Positions 37,535 through 48,188 of a DNA stretch of 64,000 nucleotides are shown one piece after another. The notes beneath the pieces are model-generated. The model had not been told where the DNA came from and made no database searches. It was given only the letters and a program-made list of their open reading frames with translations. Position 1 is the first letter of the stretch, and every line of letters begins with the position of its first letter. A program made the position numbers and the translations under genes. Origin of the DNA: Mesorhizobium sp. CA8 (GTDB lineage: Bacteria; Pseudomonadota; Alphaproteobacteria; Rhizobiales; Rhizobiaceae); NCBI RefSeq assembly GCF_020164955.1, contig NZ_JAIUHG010000015.1, positions 89,564 to 153,563 on the forward strand, written 5' to 3'.

Positions 37535-39562
37535 CTAAGCCCTCCGTCTCTCCGGCCCCTCATCCAGCCATGCCACATCCTCCGACGTCAGCTTGATATC
37601 CAGCGCCCTAAGACTGTCTTCAAGCTCGTCCAGCGTGCGCGGGCCGATCAGCGGCACCGACGGGAAGGGTTGCGCCAGGACATAGGCGAGCGCGACATGG
37701 ATCGGGCTCTTGCCGAGTTTGCGCGCCAGTTCGATGGCGCGGTCGCGGCGGCCGAAATTCTTTTCCGAATACCAGACCCGCACCAGCTCCTCATTCTCGG
37801 TCCGGTCGCGGCCGGCGCGGTCGGTGAAAAAGCCTCGGCCCTGGCTCGACCAGGCGAAGCTCGGCATCTGCCTTGCCGTCAGCCAGGCTTTCCAGTCATC
37901 CGTGGAAGAGGTGACGCAGCCGGGCCAGATCGGCTCCAGCATCTCGGCCAGCGAGAAATTGTTGGAGAGCGCGCCGGGCTTTTGCTTGCCGTTCTTCTCG
38001 GCATAGGCGATCGCTTCGTCCATGCGCTCCATCGTCCAGTTGGAGCCGCCGAATAGGCCGCGGATGCGGCCGGCCTTGGCCTCTGCGTCCATCGCGTCGA
38101 CGAATTCGCCGACCGGCACGTCGGGATTGTCGCGATGCATGAAATAGATGTCGACGTGGTCGGTCTGCAGCCGGTCAAGCGACTGCGCCAGCTGCTTCGC
38201 AATCACATCGGGATAACAGAGCGGCGAATGCGCGCCCTTGGCGATGATCACCGACTGCTCGCGCACGCCGCGATTCCTGAGCCATTGGCCAAGCAGCGTC
38301 TCGGTGTAGCCGGCGGCATAGACGTAGCCGGTGTCGAACAGATTGCCGCCAGCCTCGAAATAGGCGTCGAGCAGGATGGAGCCGGAGGAGAAGGTGCGGA
38401 AATCCTCGAAGCCGAGCGCCAGAAGCGACACTGCGCGCGGCAGGCCGGGGATGGCGCGCTTGCTGATGGCGGTGCCGTTGGTCCGCAGCGGTCGGCCGGA
38501 GAGGGTGTTGATGCGCTTAGCCGGCTTTTCGATGTCATATTCCAGCCCGACCGCGTGGCGCCATTTGTCGAGGACGCGCAGCGTGCCGAGGCTGTCGGAC
38601 CAACCCATGCCTGGCCAGGCGAACTCCTGCCGTCCGGCAAGGATCGCCTCGCCGGCGGCATCGACCTCGAAGGAATAGAGGTGGCGAGTCTCGCCGAGGC
38701 TGATCACCTCGCGAGCCGCCCCGGACCGGATCACCTCGATCCGGCCCGGTCCGACGTCGCGGTTGCCACCGGCGAACCAGAAATCGGGCACCTCGATCTG
38801 GCCCTTGGTGCCGAAGATGCGCAGCACATTGTCCTGGTCGAGCGAAATGCTGCAGGAGACCTCGGCGACGATGCCGTTGGCGAAGGTGAGCAGCGCGGAG
38901 GCCCACTCGTCGACACCGGACTGGCCGAGATGGGCAGCGCCCACCACCTTGACGGGCTCGAGGAAGGGCTGACCTGCCCCTGCGCCCGCGATCAGCCGCG
39001 CCATCGATACCGGATAGCCGCCGACATCGAGAATGCCGCCGCCGGCGAGGTCATTGGCATAGAGCCGGTGCTCGGGCATGAAGCCCGGCATGGCGAAGCC
39101 GAAGCTTGACTTGATCATACGTACCTCGCCGATGGCGCCCGATTTGATCAGCTCGACCAGCTTCAACGTCTGCGGGTGCAGCCGGTACATGAAGGCTTCG
39201 CCGAGAAACGTGCCGGCCTTACGCGCCGCATGCATCATGGCGTCGGCCTCGAAGGCAGTCAGCGCCAGCGGCTTTTCGCACAAGACATGCTTGCCGGCTT
39301 CCGCCGCCTTGATCGCCCATTCGGCATGGCCGGGATGCGGGATCGAAATGTAGACCGCGTCGACGTTTTTGTCGGCGAGCAGCGCGTCATAGCCGTCGAG
39401 GATGCGCGCGCCCGGAAAGGTCTGGGCCAAGCCCGGCTTGGCGGGATTGCGGGCTCCGAGCGCGGCCAGTTCGCCGTTGCGCGACCCTGCCACTCCGCCG
39501 GCAAAGGATTTGGCGATGCTGCCGGGTCCGAGAATGCCCCAGCGGATTTTTCCAGATGTCAT
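37535..39562 (-). CDS. Gfo/Idh/MocA oxidoreductase fused to an aldo/keto reductase
   Basis: A 675-aa bifunctional protein in one uninterrupted frame. Residues 1 to about 345 form a Gfo/Idh/MocA sugar dehydrogenase (Rossmann WGILGPGSIAKSF, EKP at 96-98, GGGILDVGGYP). Residues about 352-673 form an aldo/keto reductase with the tetrad Asp410, Tyr414, Lys442 and His476 all present. Last gene of the sugar ABC operon, 57 bases after the ATPase gene, so it likely carries out consecutive redox steps on the imported sugar or sugar derivative. Substrate unknown. Confidence 0.9.
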   Translation of the reverse strand: MTSGKIRWGILGPGSIAKSFAGGVAGSRNGELAALGARNPAKPGLAQTFPGARILDGYDALLADKNVDAVYISIPHPGHAEWAIKAAEAGKHVLCEKPLALTAFEADAMMHAARKAGTFLGEAFMYRLHPQTLKLVELIKSGAIGEVRMIKSSFGFAMPGFMPEHRLYANDLAGGGILDVGGYPVSMARLIAGAGAGQPFLEPVKVVGAAHLGQSGVDEWASALLTFANGIVAEVSCSISLDQDNVLRIFGTKGQIEVPDFWFAGGNRDVGPGRIEVIRSGAAREVISLGETRHLYSFEVDAAGEAILAGRQEFAWPGMGWSDSLGTLRVLDKWRHAVGLEYDIEKPAKRINTLSGRPLRTNGTAISKRAIPGLPRAVSLLALGFEDFRTFSSGSILLDAYFEAGGNLFDTGYVYAAGYTETLLGQWLRNRGVREQSVIIAKGAHSPLCYPDVIAKQLAQSLDRLQTDHVDIYFMHRDNPDVPVGEFVDAMDAEAKAGRIRGLFGGSNWTMERMDEAIAYAEKNGKQKPGALSNNFSLAEMLEPIWPGCVTSSTDDWKAWLTARQMPSFAWSSQGRGFFTDRAGRDRTENEELVRVWYSEKNFGRRDRAIELARKLGKSPIHVALAYVLAQPFPSVPLIGPRTLDELEDSLRALDIKLTSEDVAWLDEGPERRRA

Positions 39563-39619
39563 GTCGAATTCTCCATGGTCGCCGCCACGCCTGGCATGCC
39601 GGCAAAGATAATTTGCGGG

Positions 39620-40705
<1,086 letters not shown>

Positions 40706-40771
40706 GTTAGAGCGAGATGTAGCTAGGGTGGATCATTCTGTGTCCCGGTGGGCGAGGCATCTCGCGCTTTC

Positions 40772-41608
40772 CTATTTGACCGCGCCGGCGGCGATGCCGG
40801 CGATGAAATGACGCTGCAACAGCACGAAGACGACGAGCATCGGCACCGTCAGCATGACGGCGCCGGCCATGATGCCGCCCCACGAAACCTTGGTCAGGCC
40901 GATCAGCGTGCCGAGCGCCACCGGCGCGGTCATAGCGCCCGGCTGGCTGTTGATCAGCAGCGGCCAGAGATAGTTGTTCCACGAGGCGAGGAAGAGGATG
41001 ATCGCGAGCGCCGCCAGCATCGGGCGGGCCAGCGGCAGCGCCACGAACAGGAAGATGCGCCATTCCTTGACGCCTTCGACGCGGGCGGCGTCGAACAGCT
41101 CGGCCGGCATCATCGAGAAAGCCTGGCGCATGAAGAGCACGCCCAGCGAATTGAACAGCGGCGGCACGATCAGCGCGATCCAGGTGTTGGCCAAAGCGAA
41201 GTCGCGCGCCACCATGATGAATTGCGGGATCAGCACCACCGCATAGGGAAGCGTGATGGTGCCGAAGATGATGGCGACGACCGCGCCCTTGCCGTGGAAC
41301 TCGTAGCGCGCCAGCGCCCAGCCGGCCATCGAGGTGAGCAGCACCGACAGCACGGTGTAGGTCACCGCGACCGAGACCGAGATGCCGATGGCGCCGATGA
41401 AATTGGTGTCGCGCTGCAGGTTGGCGACATTGTCGAGGAAATTGTCGTGCGGCAGGAGCTCGATGCCGGGGCTGAAGATGCCGTTGTCGGGCATGGTGGA
41501 GAACACCACCATCATCCACAGCGGAAACAGCCAGACCAGCGCCAGCGGCGTCAGGAAAAGATGCAGCGCAATGCTCCGCCCGAGCCGCCTTTGGGAGCGC
41601 GAAGTCAT
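40772..41608 (-). CDS. Sugar ABC transporter permease (MalG type)
   Basis: A 278-aa inner-membrane permease with six hydrophobic segments and the EAA loop FDAARVEGVKEWRIFLFVALPLARP typical of CUT1 MalG-type subunits. ATG 41608 overlaps the upstream permease stop by four bases. A much longer open frame extends upstream but overlaps the other permease and is not the real gene. Confidence 0.92.
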   Translation of the reverse strand: MTSRSQRRLGRSIALHLFLTPLALVWLFPLWMMVVFSTMPDNGIFSPGIELLPHDNFLDNVANLQRDTNFIGAIGISVSVAVTYTVLSVLLTSMAGWALARYEFHGKGAVVAIIFGTITLPYAVVLIPQFIMVARDFALANTWIALIVPPLFNSLGVLFMRQAFSMMPAELFDAARVEGVKEWRIFLFVALPLARPMLAALAIILFLASWNNYLWPLLINSQPGAMTAPVALGTLIGLTKVSWGGIMAGAVMLTVPMLVVFVLLQRHFIAGIAAGAVK

Positions 41609-42465
41609 TTCGGTTCCCTCATCAGCCAGAGCTGCACCAGGGTGATGGCGATGGCGAGCCCGGCCATGGTGTAAGCGACGGCCGAGGCGTAGCCGAAATT
41701 GAGCGAGCGGAAACCCTGGCGGTAAAGCAGCAGCCCGAGCGTCTCGGTGCCGCCGCCCGGCCCGCCGCGCTCCGTGATCAGGAACGGCTCGGTGAAGAGC
41801 TGCATGGTGCCGATGATCGACAGAACGGCGCAAAAGACGATGACCGGCTTCAGCAGCGGCAAAGTGATGTAGAAGAACTGCCTCAGCTTGCTGACGCGGT
41901 CGAGCGTCGCGGCCTCGTAGACGTCCTCTGGGATCGACTGCAGGCCGGCCAGGATGATGATGGCGTTGTAGCCGGCCCAGCGCCAGGTCACCGCGATCAT
42001 GATCAGCGCCATGGCCGGCGTGACGTTGGAAAACCAGTCGATCTTGGCCAGGCCGACGCTCTCCAGGAGCTTGTTGACGATGCCGAAATCGAGGCTGAAC
42101 ATCAGCCGGAAGACGGCCGAATAGGCGACCTCGCCGACCACCACGGGCGCGAAGAAAGCGAAGCGGTAGAGGCCGCGGGCCTTCAGGAGCGGCGAGTTCA
42201 GAAGCACCGCCATGACGATCGCCAGCGCAATCATCACCGGCACCTGGATGACAAGGATCAGCAGCGTGTTCTTCAGCGCATTGTAGAAGGCGGGGTCGCC
42301 GATAAGGCGACCCCAGTTGAAGGTCGGCGCGAAGCGCCACGGCACGGTGCGGGTCGCCTGGAAGGAGATGATGAAGGAAGAGATGATCGGCCAAATCCAG
42401 AAGATGGCGAAGATCAGAAGGTAAGGCGTGAGGAAGCGGTACGCGGTGGCGTTCTGGGTGCGCAT
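41605..42465 (-). CDS. Sugar ABC transporter permease (MalF type)
   Basis: A 286-aa permease with six hydrophobic helices and the EAA loop YEAATLDRVSKLRQFFYITLPLLKP. I chose ATG 42465 because a strong GGAGG lies 6 bases upstream and the product then begins MRTQNATAYRFLTPYLL. Upstream codons are repeat DNA. Translationally coupled to the next permease. Confidence 0.92.
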   Translation of the reverse strand: MRTQNATAYRFLTPYLLIFAIFWIWPIISSFIISFQATRTVPWRFAPTFNWGRLIGDPAFYNALKNTLLILVIQVPVMIALAIVMAVLLNSPLLKARGLYRFAFFAPVVVGEVAYSAVFRLMFSLDFGIVNKLLESVGLAKIDWFSNVTPAMALIMIAVTWRWAGYNAIIILAGLQSIPEDVYEAATLDRVSKLRQFFYITLPLLKPVIVFCAVLSIIGTMQLFTEPFLITERGGPGGGTETLGLLLYRQGFRSLNFGYASAVAYTMAGLAIAITLVQLWLMREPK

Positions 42466-42483
42466 TCTTCCTCCTTTCGTCTG

Positions 42484-42634
42484 TCTTTCCCTTCTCCCCC
42501 GGTGGGAGAGGGTGGCCGCGAAGCGGCCGGATGAGGGTGTTCCAGGGAACGCCAACGTCTCACTCCGCTGGAACACCCCTCAACCGTCTTGGCGCTGCGC
42601 GCCAATCCACCTTCTCCCACAAGGGGAGAAGGTG
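42484..42634. repeat. Dispersed repeats, family A, within the sugar ABC operon
   Basis: CTTCTCCCCCGGTGGGAGAG, GGTGGCCGCGAAGCGGCC, GGATGAGGGTGTTCCAGGGA, then the inverted ACCCCTCAACCG arm. It shares the TTCCAGGGAA..CTCCGCTGGAA unit with 18230-18348. Located between the binding-protein gene and the first permease, where it could reduce downstream expression or stabilise the upstream mRNA. Confidence 0.72.
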
Positions 42635-42644
42635 AGGCGGCGCC

Positions 42645-43913
42645 CTACTTCACCGGCAAACCTGTCGCGGCGGCGATCTGCTTGGCGGCGTCGTCGAGCG
42701 CGGCCTTGGCGTCGGGATAGCCGTTGGCCAGATATTTGGTCTGCACGGCGCGGACGATGATCTCGGCGTCGCTCTGGAACTGTGTGCCGCGGCTCGGCAC
42801 CACCTTGGGCAGCGTGGCCAGGATATCTTTCCACACGGCCTGGCCGCCCCAATAGGGCTGCGGCTGCGAGACGTAAGGATCGTCGAGCGCCGAGATCAGC
42901 GACGGCACCAGGCCGAAATCCTTCAGCATGGTGATCTGGCCCTCATTGGTCTCGAGCGTATATTTCAGATAGGCGTAGGCCGCTTCCTTGTTCTTCGAGG
43001 CCGAGGTGATGGCCAGGGACGAGCCGCCGAGATTGGCGGCGCGCGGGCCGTCGGCGGTCAGGCTCGGCATCAGATAGACGCCCCATTTGCCGCTCTCCTT
43101 CGGCGATTCGGTACGGATCGTGCCTTCATACCAGCCGCCATAGACCTGGCTGGCGACCGTGCCGGCGGTGTTGTTGGTGATCTTGGTCGACCAGTCGGCC
43201 GACGACACGATGCCGGCGTCCTTCATTTCCTTGACCTTGGTCATGGCATCGACGCATTTCGGCTCGGCCACGGTGATCGACTGGCCGTCCTCGGCGAAAT
43301 AGGCGCAGCCCTGCTCGTTGGAGATCATGCGGAAGAATTCGGTGTCGCCGTTGAAATCGGCATTGGTCATCGACACGCCCGGATTGGCGTCCTGGATCTT
43401 TTTGCCGGCGGCGATGAAATCGTCCCAGGTCTTGATCGAGGCGGGATCGACACCGGCCTTCTCGTAGAAGTCGCGGCGGTAGAAGACGGCGACCGGGCCG
43501 GAATCCCATGGCATCGCGTAGGCCTTGTCGCCGACTTCGAGCTCGGTGCGCTTGAAATCGGGGAATTTCTTCTGGTCTTCCGCCGTGTAACCCAGCGTGT
43601 GCAAATCGACGAAGCAGTCCGGGAACTGGCTCCAGTAGTTTTCCGCCTCGCCATTCTCGATCGAGACGATATCGGGCAGGCCGACGCCGCCGGCGGCGCA
43701 GCCGGCGATCGATTTGTCATAGGTGGGCTGGTTGCCGAGGTCCTGAACCGTGACCTTGATGTCGGGGTATTTCTTGTTGAAGCCCTCGACCGTCGCCTTC
43801 AGCGACGAGGCGGCGATGTTCCAGCTCCAGATGGTGATCTCGCCGGACTGCGCCAGGGCCGAGCCGGAACCCAGGGCAAGCATAAGCGCGGCGCAGGTCA
43901 GTGTAGTGCGCAT
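42645..43913 (-). CDS. Sugar ABC transporter substrate-binding protein
   Basis: A 422-aa periplasmic binding protein (extracellular solute-binding family 1). A Sec signal peptide covers residues 1-21 (SALA-QS). The mature part has the SBP_bac_1 features ITIWSWNIAASSLKATVEGFNKKYPDIKV and AYAMPWDSGPVAVFYRRDFYEKAG. Ligand unknown; the fused oxidoreductase and AraC regulator suggest a sugar or sugar alcohol. First gene of the operon, divergent from the AraC gene. Confidence 0.93.
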   Translation of the reverse strand: MRTTLTCAALMLALGSGSALAQSGEITIWSWNIAASSLKATVEGFNKKYPDIKVTVQDLGNQPTYDKSIAGCAAGGVGLPDIVSIENGEAENYWSQFPDCFVDLHTLGYTAEDQKKFPDFKRTELEVGDKAYAMPWDSGPVAVFYRRDFYEKAGVDPASIKTWDDFIAAGKKIQDANPGVSMTNADFNGDTEFFRMISNEQGCAYFAEDGQSITVAEPKCVDAMTKVKEMKDAGIVSSADWSTKITNNTAGTVASQVYGGWYEGTIRTESPKESGKWGVYLMPSLTADGPRAANLGGSSLAITSASKNKEAAYAYLKYTLETNEGQITMLKDFGLVPSLISALDDPYVSQPQPYWGGQAVWKDILATLPKVVPSRGTQFQSDAEIIVRAVQTKYLANGYPDAKAALDDAAKQIAAATGLPVK

Positions 43914-44019
43914 TGAAATCCTCCCATTTCATTTGCTCTCTCACTGTGAGCGTGGCTAGACTATGCGGCGCGGAAGGCTTGTCGCCGTCAGAGGGAATAA
44001 GAAGTTGGCGGAAAGTAAG

Positions 44020-44889
44020 ATGCCGGAGCGTCCGTTCTACCAGCCTGGCGCGAGCAGCGTCGAAGGACTGCCGCTCATGCTGCAGATGTTTTACAACCAC
44101 CCGTTGGTGATGCTGAAGCCGCACTGGCACGCCCAGGTGGAGGTGAATTTCATCGTGCAGGGCCGCGTGCATTACCGCATGGCCGAGCACGAGATTTCGC
44201 TTTCGGCCGGCGAGATGTGCCTGTTCTGGGGCGGCTTGCCGCACCAGATGGACGATCTTTCCGACGACGCCGTCTATGCCGGCGCGCATCTGCCGCTGGT
44301 GCATTTCTTCCGCCTGCACCTGCCGGCCGACATACGCCATCGGCTGATGACCGGCGCGACGCTGGTGACCAACGCGACCGACCAGTCGGACGACGACAAT
44401 TTCAAGCGCTGGAACGAATATGCGCGCTCGGGCGATCCGGCCAGGACCGAGCACGCCGTCAACGAGCTGCTGCTTCGGCTCGAGCGGGTACGCTTCGAGC
44501 CTTACCGGCTGGTTCCGGAAAGGGTGGCTGGGCAAGGCGCCGGCAATGCCTTCGACCAGCAGTCCTCGCGTAATGTCGGGCGCATGTGCGATTTCATCGC
44601 CGAGAATTTCCTCTACGACATCGATTCTGTGACCATCGCCGCGGCCGCAGATATCCATCCCAAATACGCCATGAGCCTGTTCAAGAAATCGACCGGCATG
44701 ACGCTCAACGAATATGTCAACCTGCTGCGGTTGAGCTACGCCCAGGCGCTCCTGATGCATGAGGACGCCAATGTGCTGAGGGTCGCCATGGACTCGGGCT
44801 TCGGCTCGCTCAGCGCCTTCAACAAGTCCTTCCGCAAGCTCGCCGGCATGTCGCCTTCCGATTTCCGCCGCGCGGGCGGGGCGCGGTAG
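44020..44889 (+). CDS. AraC-family transcriptional regulator
   Basis: A 289-aa regulator with an N-terminal cupin-like sensing domain (HWHAQVEVNFIVQGRVHYRMAEHEISLSAGEMCLFWGGLPHQM), as in MelR-type proteins, and a C-terminal pair of HTH motifs (VTIAAAADIHPKYAMSLFKKSTGMTLNEYVNLLRLSYA and VLRVAMDSGFGSLSAFNKSFRK). ATG 44020 has GGCGGA 7 bases upstream; ATG 43963 is an upstream alternative. The short palindrome CTCACTGTGAG at 43940-43950 lies between it and the binding-protein gene and may be part of an operator. Confidence 0.9.
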   Translation: MPERPFYQPGASSVEGLPLMLQMFYNHPLVMLKPHWHAQVEVNFIVQGRVHYRMAEHEISLSAGEMCLFWGGLPHQMDDLSDDAVYAGAHLPLVHFFRLHLPADIRHRLMTGATLVTNATDQSDDDNFKRWNEYARSGDPARTEHAVNELLLRLERVRFEPYRLVPERVAGQGAGNAFDQQSSRNVGRMCDFIAENFLYDIDSVTIAAAADIHPKYAMSLFKKSTGMTLNEYVNLLRLSYAQALLMHEDANVLRVAMDSGFGSLSAFNKSFRKLAGMSPSDFRRAGGAR

Positions 44890-44910
44890 CGGATCGCGTT
44901 AGCGGGACGA

Positions 44911-46284
44911 TCAGGCGGATGCGACGGCCGGAAAGCTGATTGTGACGCCGAGACCCGGATTGCGGTCCTCGAGCGTTATTGCGGCGCCATGCAGGTCGGC
45001 CACCGCCTTGACTAGGCTGAGGCCCAGGCCGCTGCCGGGCGTCGTGCGGCTGGCATCGAGCCGGTACAGCCGACGGAACACCTTTTCGCGCTCCTCGGCG
45101 GGAATCCCCGGGCCATTGTCGCGGACATGGATGAGCACATGACTGCCTCCGCCGGTCACCGAGAGCTCGATCGCGGTGCCCGGCGGGCAATGCCTGAGCG
45201 CGTTCTCGACCAAATTGGCGAGCATCTGCATGAGCAGGTCGCGGTCGCCGTGCACATACCATTTCGTGCCCGGAACGATCACAGTGGACAGCGACTTGCC
45301 GTCGTCCTCGGCGACATCGGCATAGACTTCGCCAATGGTCTCGACGACCGGCCCCACATTGAGATCGACGAAGCGTGCCTTGCGGGCGCCGGCCTCGATC
45401 TGGGCGATGCGCAGCAAGGCGTCGAAGGTGCTGTTGATCTGCTGGCTTTCGGCACGGGCGTCGGTCAGCTCGGTCGAGACATCCTCGCCCGACACCGTCT
45501 TGTCGGCGGCCGATTCCAGGATCATCTGTAGCCGGTTGAGCGGCGTCTTGAGATCATGGGCGATGTTGGCGCTTACCTCCCGCATGCCATCGACCAGGGC
45601 CGATAGGCGATCGAGCGCGGAATTCACCTGGGCCGAGACGGCGTCGATGTCGTCGCCATTGCCGGTCAGCGGAATGCGCGCATCGAGCCGCCCATGCGAG
45701 ACGTCGACCATGGTGTTGGCGATGCCGTCGAGGCGGCGCTGGACGCGCGAGGCAAGCACGGCGCCGCCGCCGACCGCCAAGACGGTAATGAAGAGCGTGG
45801 CCCAGCCGAAGCTCATCAGCACGATCCTTTCCAGATCCTCGGTTTCCGAAAGCGAGAAGGCGACCGTCAGCTTGTTGTCGCCGACCGTGCCCGAATAGGC
45901 GCGATATTGGGTATCGGGCGCCACGCCCGGCAAGTCGGCGGCGAACATGGAGAAGCCGTCCGGCAGGCTGGTGGCGGTGAAATCGCCGGCGAGGCGGTTG
46001 CCGTCCTTGTCGGTGAGGGAAAAGATTTCGTCCTTGTCCTGGCTGAACTGGGCGTGGTCCCTGACGGTGGCGACGAGATCCTCCTTATCGCTCTCGGCAT
46101 AGGTGGCGGCGATAAGCGAATAGGTCTCCTTGATAGACTGATCGAGCTGCCTGGCGAGCGAAGCGCTCATCAGTTGATAGACGATCGCGCCGGACAGGAT
46201 GAAAGCCAGCAGGAACAGGAAGGCGAAGGACAGGGCCAGCCTGAACGGCGTGCTGCGCAGCAGGCTGGAGCGCGTCTCGCTCAT
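44911..46284 (-). CDS. Two-component sensor histidine kinase
   Basis: A 457-aa membrane kinase. TM1 (residues about 14-36) and TM2 (about 155-178) flank a periplasmic domain of about 115 residues; a HAMP domain follows (RRLDGIANTMVDVSHGRLDARI). The HisKA H-box is SANIAHDLKTPLNRL with His243, and the ATPase has N (LVENALRH), G1 (RDNGPGIP) and G2 (GSGLGLSLVK) boxes. It lies 45 bases downstream of its response regulator. The signal is unknown. Confidence 0.93.
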   Translation of the reverse strand: MSETRSSLLRSTPFRLALSFAFLFLLAFILSGAIVYQLMSASLARQLDQSIKETYSLIAATYAESDKEDLVATVRDHAQFSQDKDEIFSLTDKDGNRLAGDFTATSLPDGFSMFAADLPGVAPDTQYRAYSGTVGDNKLTVAFSLSETEDLERIVLMSFGWATLFITVLAVGGGAVLASRVQRRLDGIANTMVDVSHGRLDARIPLTGNGDDIDAVSAQVNSALDRLSALVDGMREVSANIAHDLKTPLNRLQMILESAADKTVSGEDVSTELTDARAESQQINSTFDALLRIAQIEAGARKARFVDLNVGPVVETIGEVYADVAEDDGKSLSTVIVPGTKWYVHGDRDLLMQMLANLVENALRHCPPGTAIELSVTGGGSHVLIHVRDNGPGIPAEEREKVFRRLYRLDASRTTPGSGLGLSLVKAVADLHGAAITLEDRNPGLGVTISFPAVASA

Positions 46285-46329
46285 GTGACCGCGGAGGCGG
46301 TTGGCCGACCCGCAATTGCGGAGGGAAGA

Positions 46330-47007
46330 TCAGGCCGGGACATGCAGGCTGTAGCCGGTGTTGCGCACGGTGTGGATCAGCGGCACGTCGAACGGCCTGT
46401 CGACCTTGGCCCTGAGCCGGCTGATATGCGTCTCCACGACGCTGGTCTTGGGGTCGAAGTGAAAATCCCAGACGCGCTCCAGGAGCATGGTGCGGGTGAT
46501 GACGCGGCCCTCGCCACGCATCAGCACTTCCAGCAGGCTGAACTCGCGCGGCTGCAGATCGATCGGCTGGCCTTGCCTGGTCACGCGACGCTGAATCAGG
46601 TCCATTTCGAGATCGGCGACGCGTAAGTTGGTCTTCTGCTCCTGGGCCGCCGGCCGGCGGCCAAGCGCATGGATGCGGGCAAGCAGCTCGGAAAAGGCGA
46701 ACGGCTTGACCAGATAGTCGTCGCCACCCGCCTCGAGGCCCTCGACCCGGTCGTCGACGCCGCCGATCGAGGTCAGGAAAATAGCCGGCGTACGGATGCC
46801 GGCGGCACGCACCGCCTTGATCATCGACAGGCCGTCGAGGCCGGGCACCATGCGGTCGGCCACGATCACGTCATAGGCGTTGCGAGTCGCGGCGAAGAGC
46901 CCGTCATGGCCGTCGCGCAGCAAATCGCAGACATGGCCGGCCTCGGTCAGCCCCCTGACGATATAGTCGGCGGTTCTCGGATCGTCTTCAACAAGCAGAA
47001 GTCGCAT
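46330..47007 (-). CDS. OmpR/PhoB-family response regulator
   Basis: A 225-aa regulator. The receiver has acidic EDD (7-9), phospho-acceptor Asp51 (VIVADRMVPGLDG) and Lys in DDYLVKPF. The C-terminal winged helix contains LQPREFSLLEVLMRGEGRVITRTMLLERVWDFHFDPKTSVVETHISRLRAKVD. Sequence style is close to the CusR/IrlR group often linked to metals, but the inducer is not shown here. Operon with the histidine kinase. Confidence 0.93.
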   Translation of the reverse strand: MRLLLVEDDPRTADYIVRGLTEAGHVCDLLRDGHDGLFAATRNAYDVIVADRMVPGLDGLSMIKAVRAAGIRTPAIFLTSIGGVDDRVEGLEAGGDDYLVKPFAFSELLARIHALGRRPAAQEQKTNLRVADLEMDLIQRRVTRQGQPIDLQPREFSLLEVLMRGEGRVITRTMLLERVWDFHFDPKTSVVETHISRLRAKVDRPFDVPLIHTVRNTGYSLHVPA

Positions 47008-47084
47008 TGCCCGGTGCTATCCTTGCCGCCGCAGCCTCGCCGGCTCGGCAGCGCGGGCTGGGACTTTTCTCGGCTGGTGTCCTA

Positions 47085-47206
47085 TCTCTTTGTTTTTACG
47101 CATTTCCGGACTGAAAACCGCTACACATTTTTGCGAGAGGCGCTCTCTCTTCGAAACGGAGCTAGTCCCGGCCGCAAATCACTCACACTTTTCGGCATCA
47201 TGCCCT
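47085..47206. repeat. Dispersed repeat fragments, family C
   Basis: TTTGTTTTTACGCATTTCCGGACTGAAAACCGCTACACATTTT and a following CACTTTTCGGCATCATGCCC tail, related to the unit at 62512-62575. It fills the gap between the response regulator and the COG4705-like gene and reaches the latter's stop codon. Confidence 0.6.
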
Positions 47207-48005
47207 AGTCGAGGAGCGCCTGCTCGTCTTCTTCGATCAATTTTCTCAGCGTCATATGGAGAATGATAGCCATGATGCAGCCGAGAAAGGTCAGGCTGGT
47301 GAAGGTGGTGCCGAAGCCCATGCCGCCGTGTTCGACAGGCTGCGAGAGCAGGTCGCCGAAGGAGGCGCCGAACGGCCGGGTCAGGATATAGGCGAGCCAG
47401 AAGGCGAGGACGGCGTTCAGGCCGAGGAAGAACCAGGCAGACGCGATCGCCGCGATCAGGCTGCCGAAGATGAGCCCGGTGGCGAGATAGCCCAGGGCGA
47501 AGCGCTCGGCCACCAGATCGCCGGCGGCGGTGCCGAGCGAAAAGGTGAAGAGGATCGCCAGCCAGTAGAAAATTTCGCGCCTGGTGGTGAAGATGGTGTG
47601 GATCGACAGGGTCTTTTCGGTGGCGTACCAGGCCGCGAAAGTCAGTGCGAGGGCGACCGAGAAGACGATCGTCGTCGTCTCCAGCCGGACGCCGAAATTG
47701 TCGACGATGTTGTCGGTGACCAACGTGCCGACGATGCTGATCAGGGCCACGGCGAGCCAGTAGGCCCAGGGCACGTAGCGCTTCTGCGCGAATTGCAGGG
47801 CGATCGCGACAATCAGAACACCGGTCATGATGAGCGACGTGCCGGTAAGGCCGAGGCCAAGATTGACGGCGAGATAATCGGCCGCCGTCTCGCCCATGGT
47901 CACCGCCATGATCTTGATCAGCCAGAAGTCGATGGCGACGTCCGGAACCCGGTTCAATTCGGAGTCGTGTTCAATGATTGCGGCCATCGCAATTTCCGTT
48001 TCCAT
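47205..48005 (-). CDS. COG4705-like multi-pass membrane protein
   Basis: A 266-aa protein with about eight hydrophobic segments and a short charged C-terminus (LIEEDEQALLD). Motifs such as DFWLIKIMAVTMGETAADYL and YWLAILFTFSLGTAAGDLVAERF are repeated in two related halves, each with a TxGE/GTAAGD-like element that could face a transport path. The start may be ATG 47987 instead, which has GGAAA upstream. It sits beside the two-component system, so it may be its target. Function unknown. Confidence 0.75.
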   Translation of the reverse strand: METEIAMAAIIEHDSELNRVPDVAIDFWLIKIMAVTMGETAADYLAVNLGLGLTGTSLIMTGVLIVAIALQFAQKRYVPWAYWLAVALISIVGTLVTDNIVDNFGVRLETTTIVFSVALALTFAAWYATEKTLSIHTIFTTRREIFYWLAILFTFSLGTAAGDLVAERFALGYLATGLIFGSLIAAIASAWFFLGLNAVLAFWLAYILTRPFGASFGDLLSQPVEHGGMGFGTTFTSLTFLGCIMAIILHMTLRKLIEEDEQALLD

Positions 48006-48188
48006 TCGCGCCCGAAAAATTGCGTTCGGCGGCGATCGTCAGGCTAGGCAGGCGAATTCACCGCAGCCTGTCCGCGCCCTTACAAATTCGTAAGGTCGGC
48101 CAAAAACATCCGCCGGGCCTCGCCATCACGCGGCAGAGAAGCTAGAGAAGCCTTGGTGCCCTTGCCGGCGCCGGAGCGGTGAGAAGGA

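Noticed and set aside
40772..42394. 540-aa open frame read as one large permease
   Set aside because: Only the last 278 codons encode a permease; the first part is a frame-shifted shadow of the other permease.
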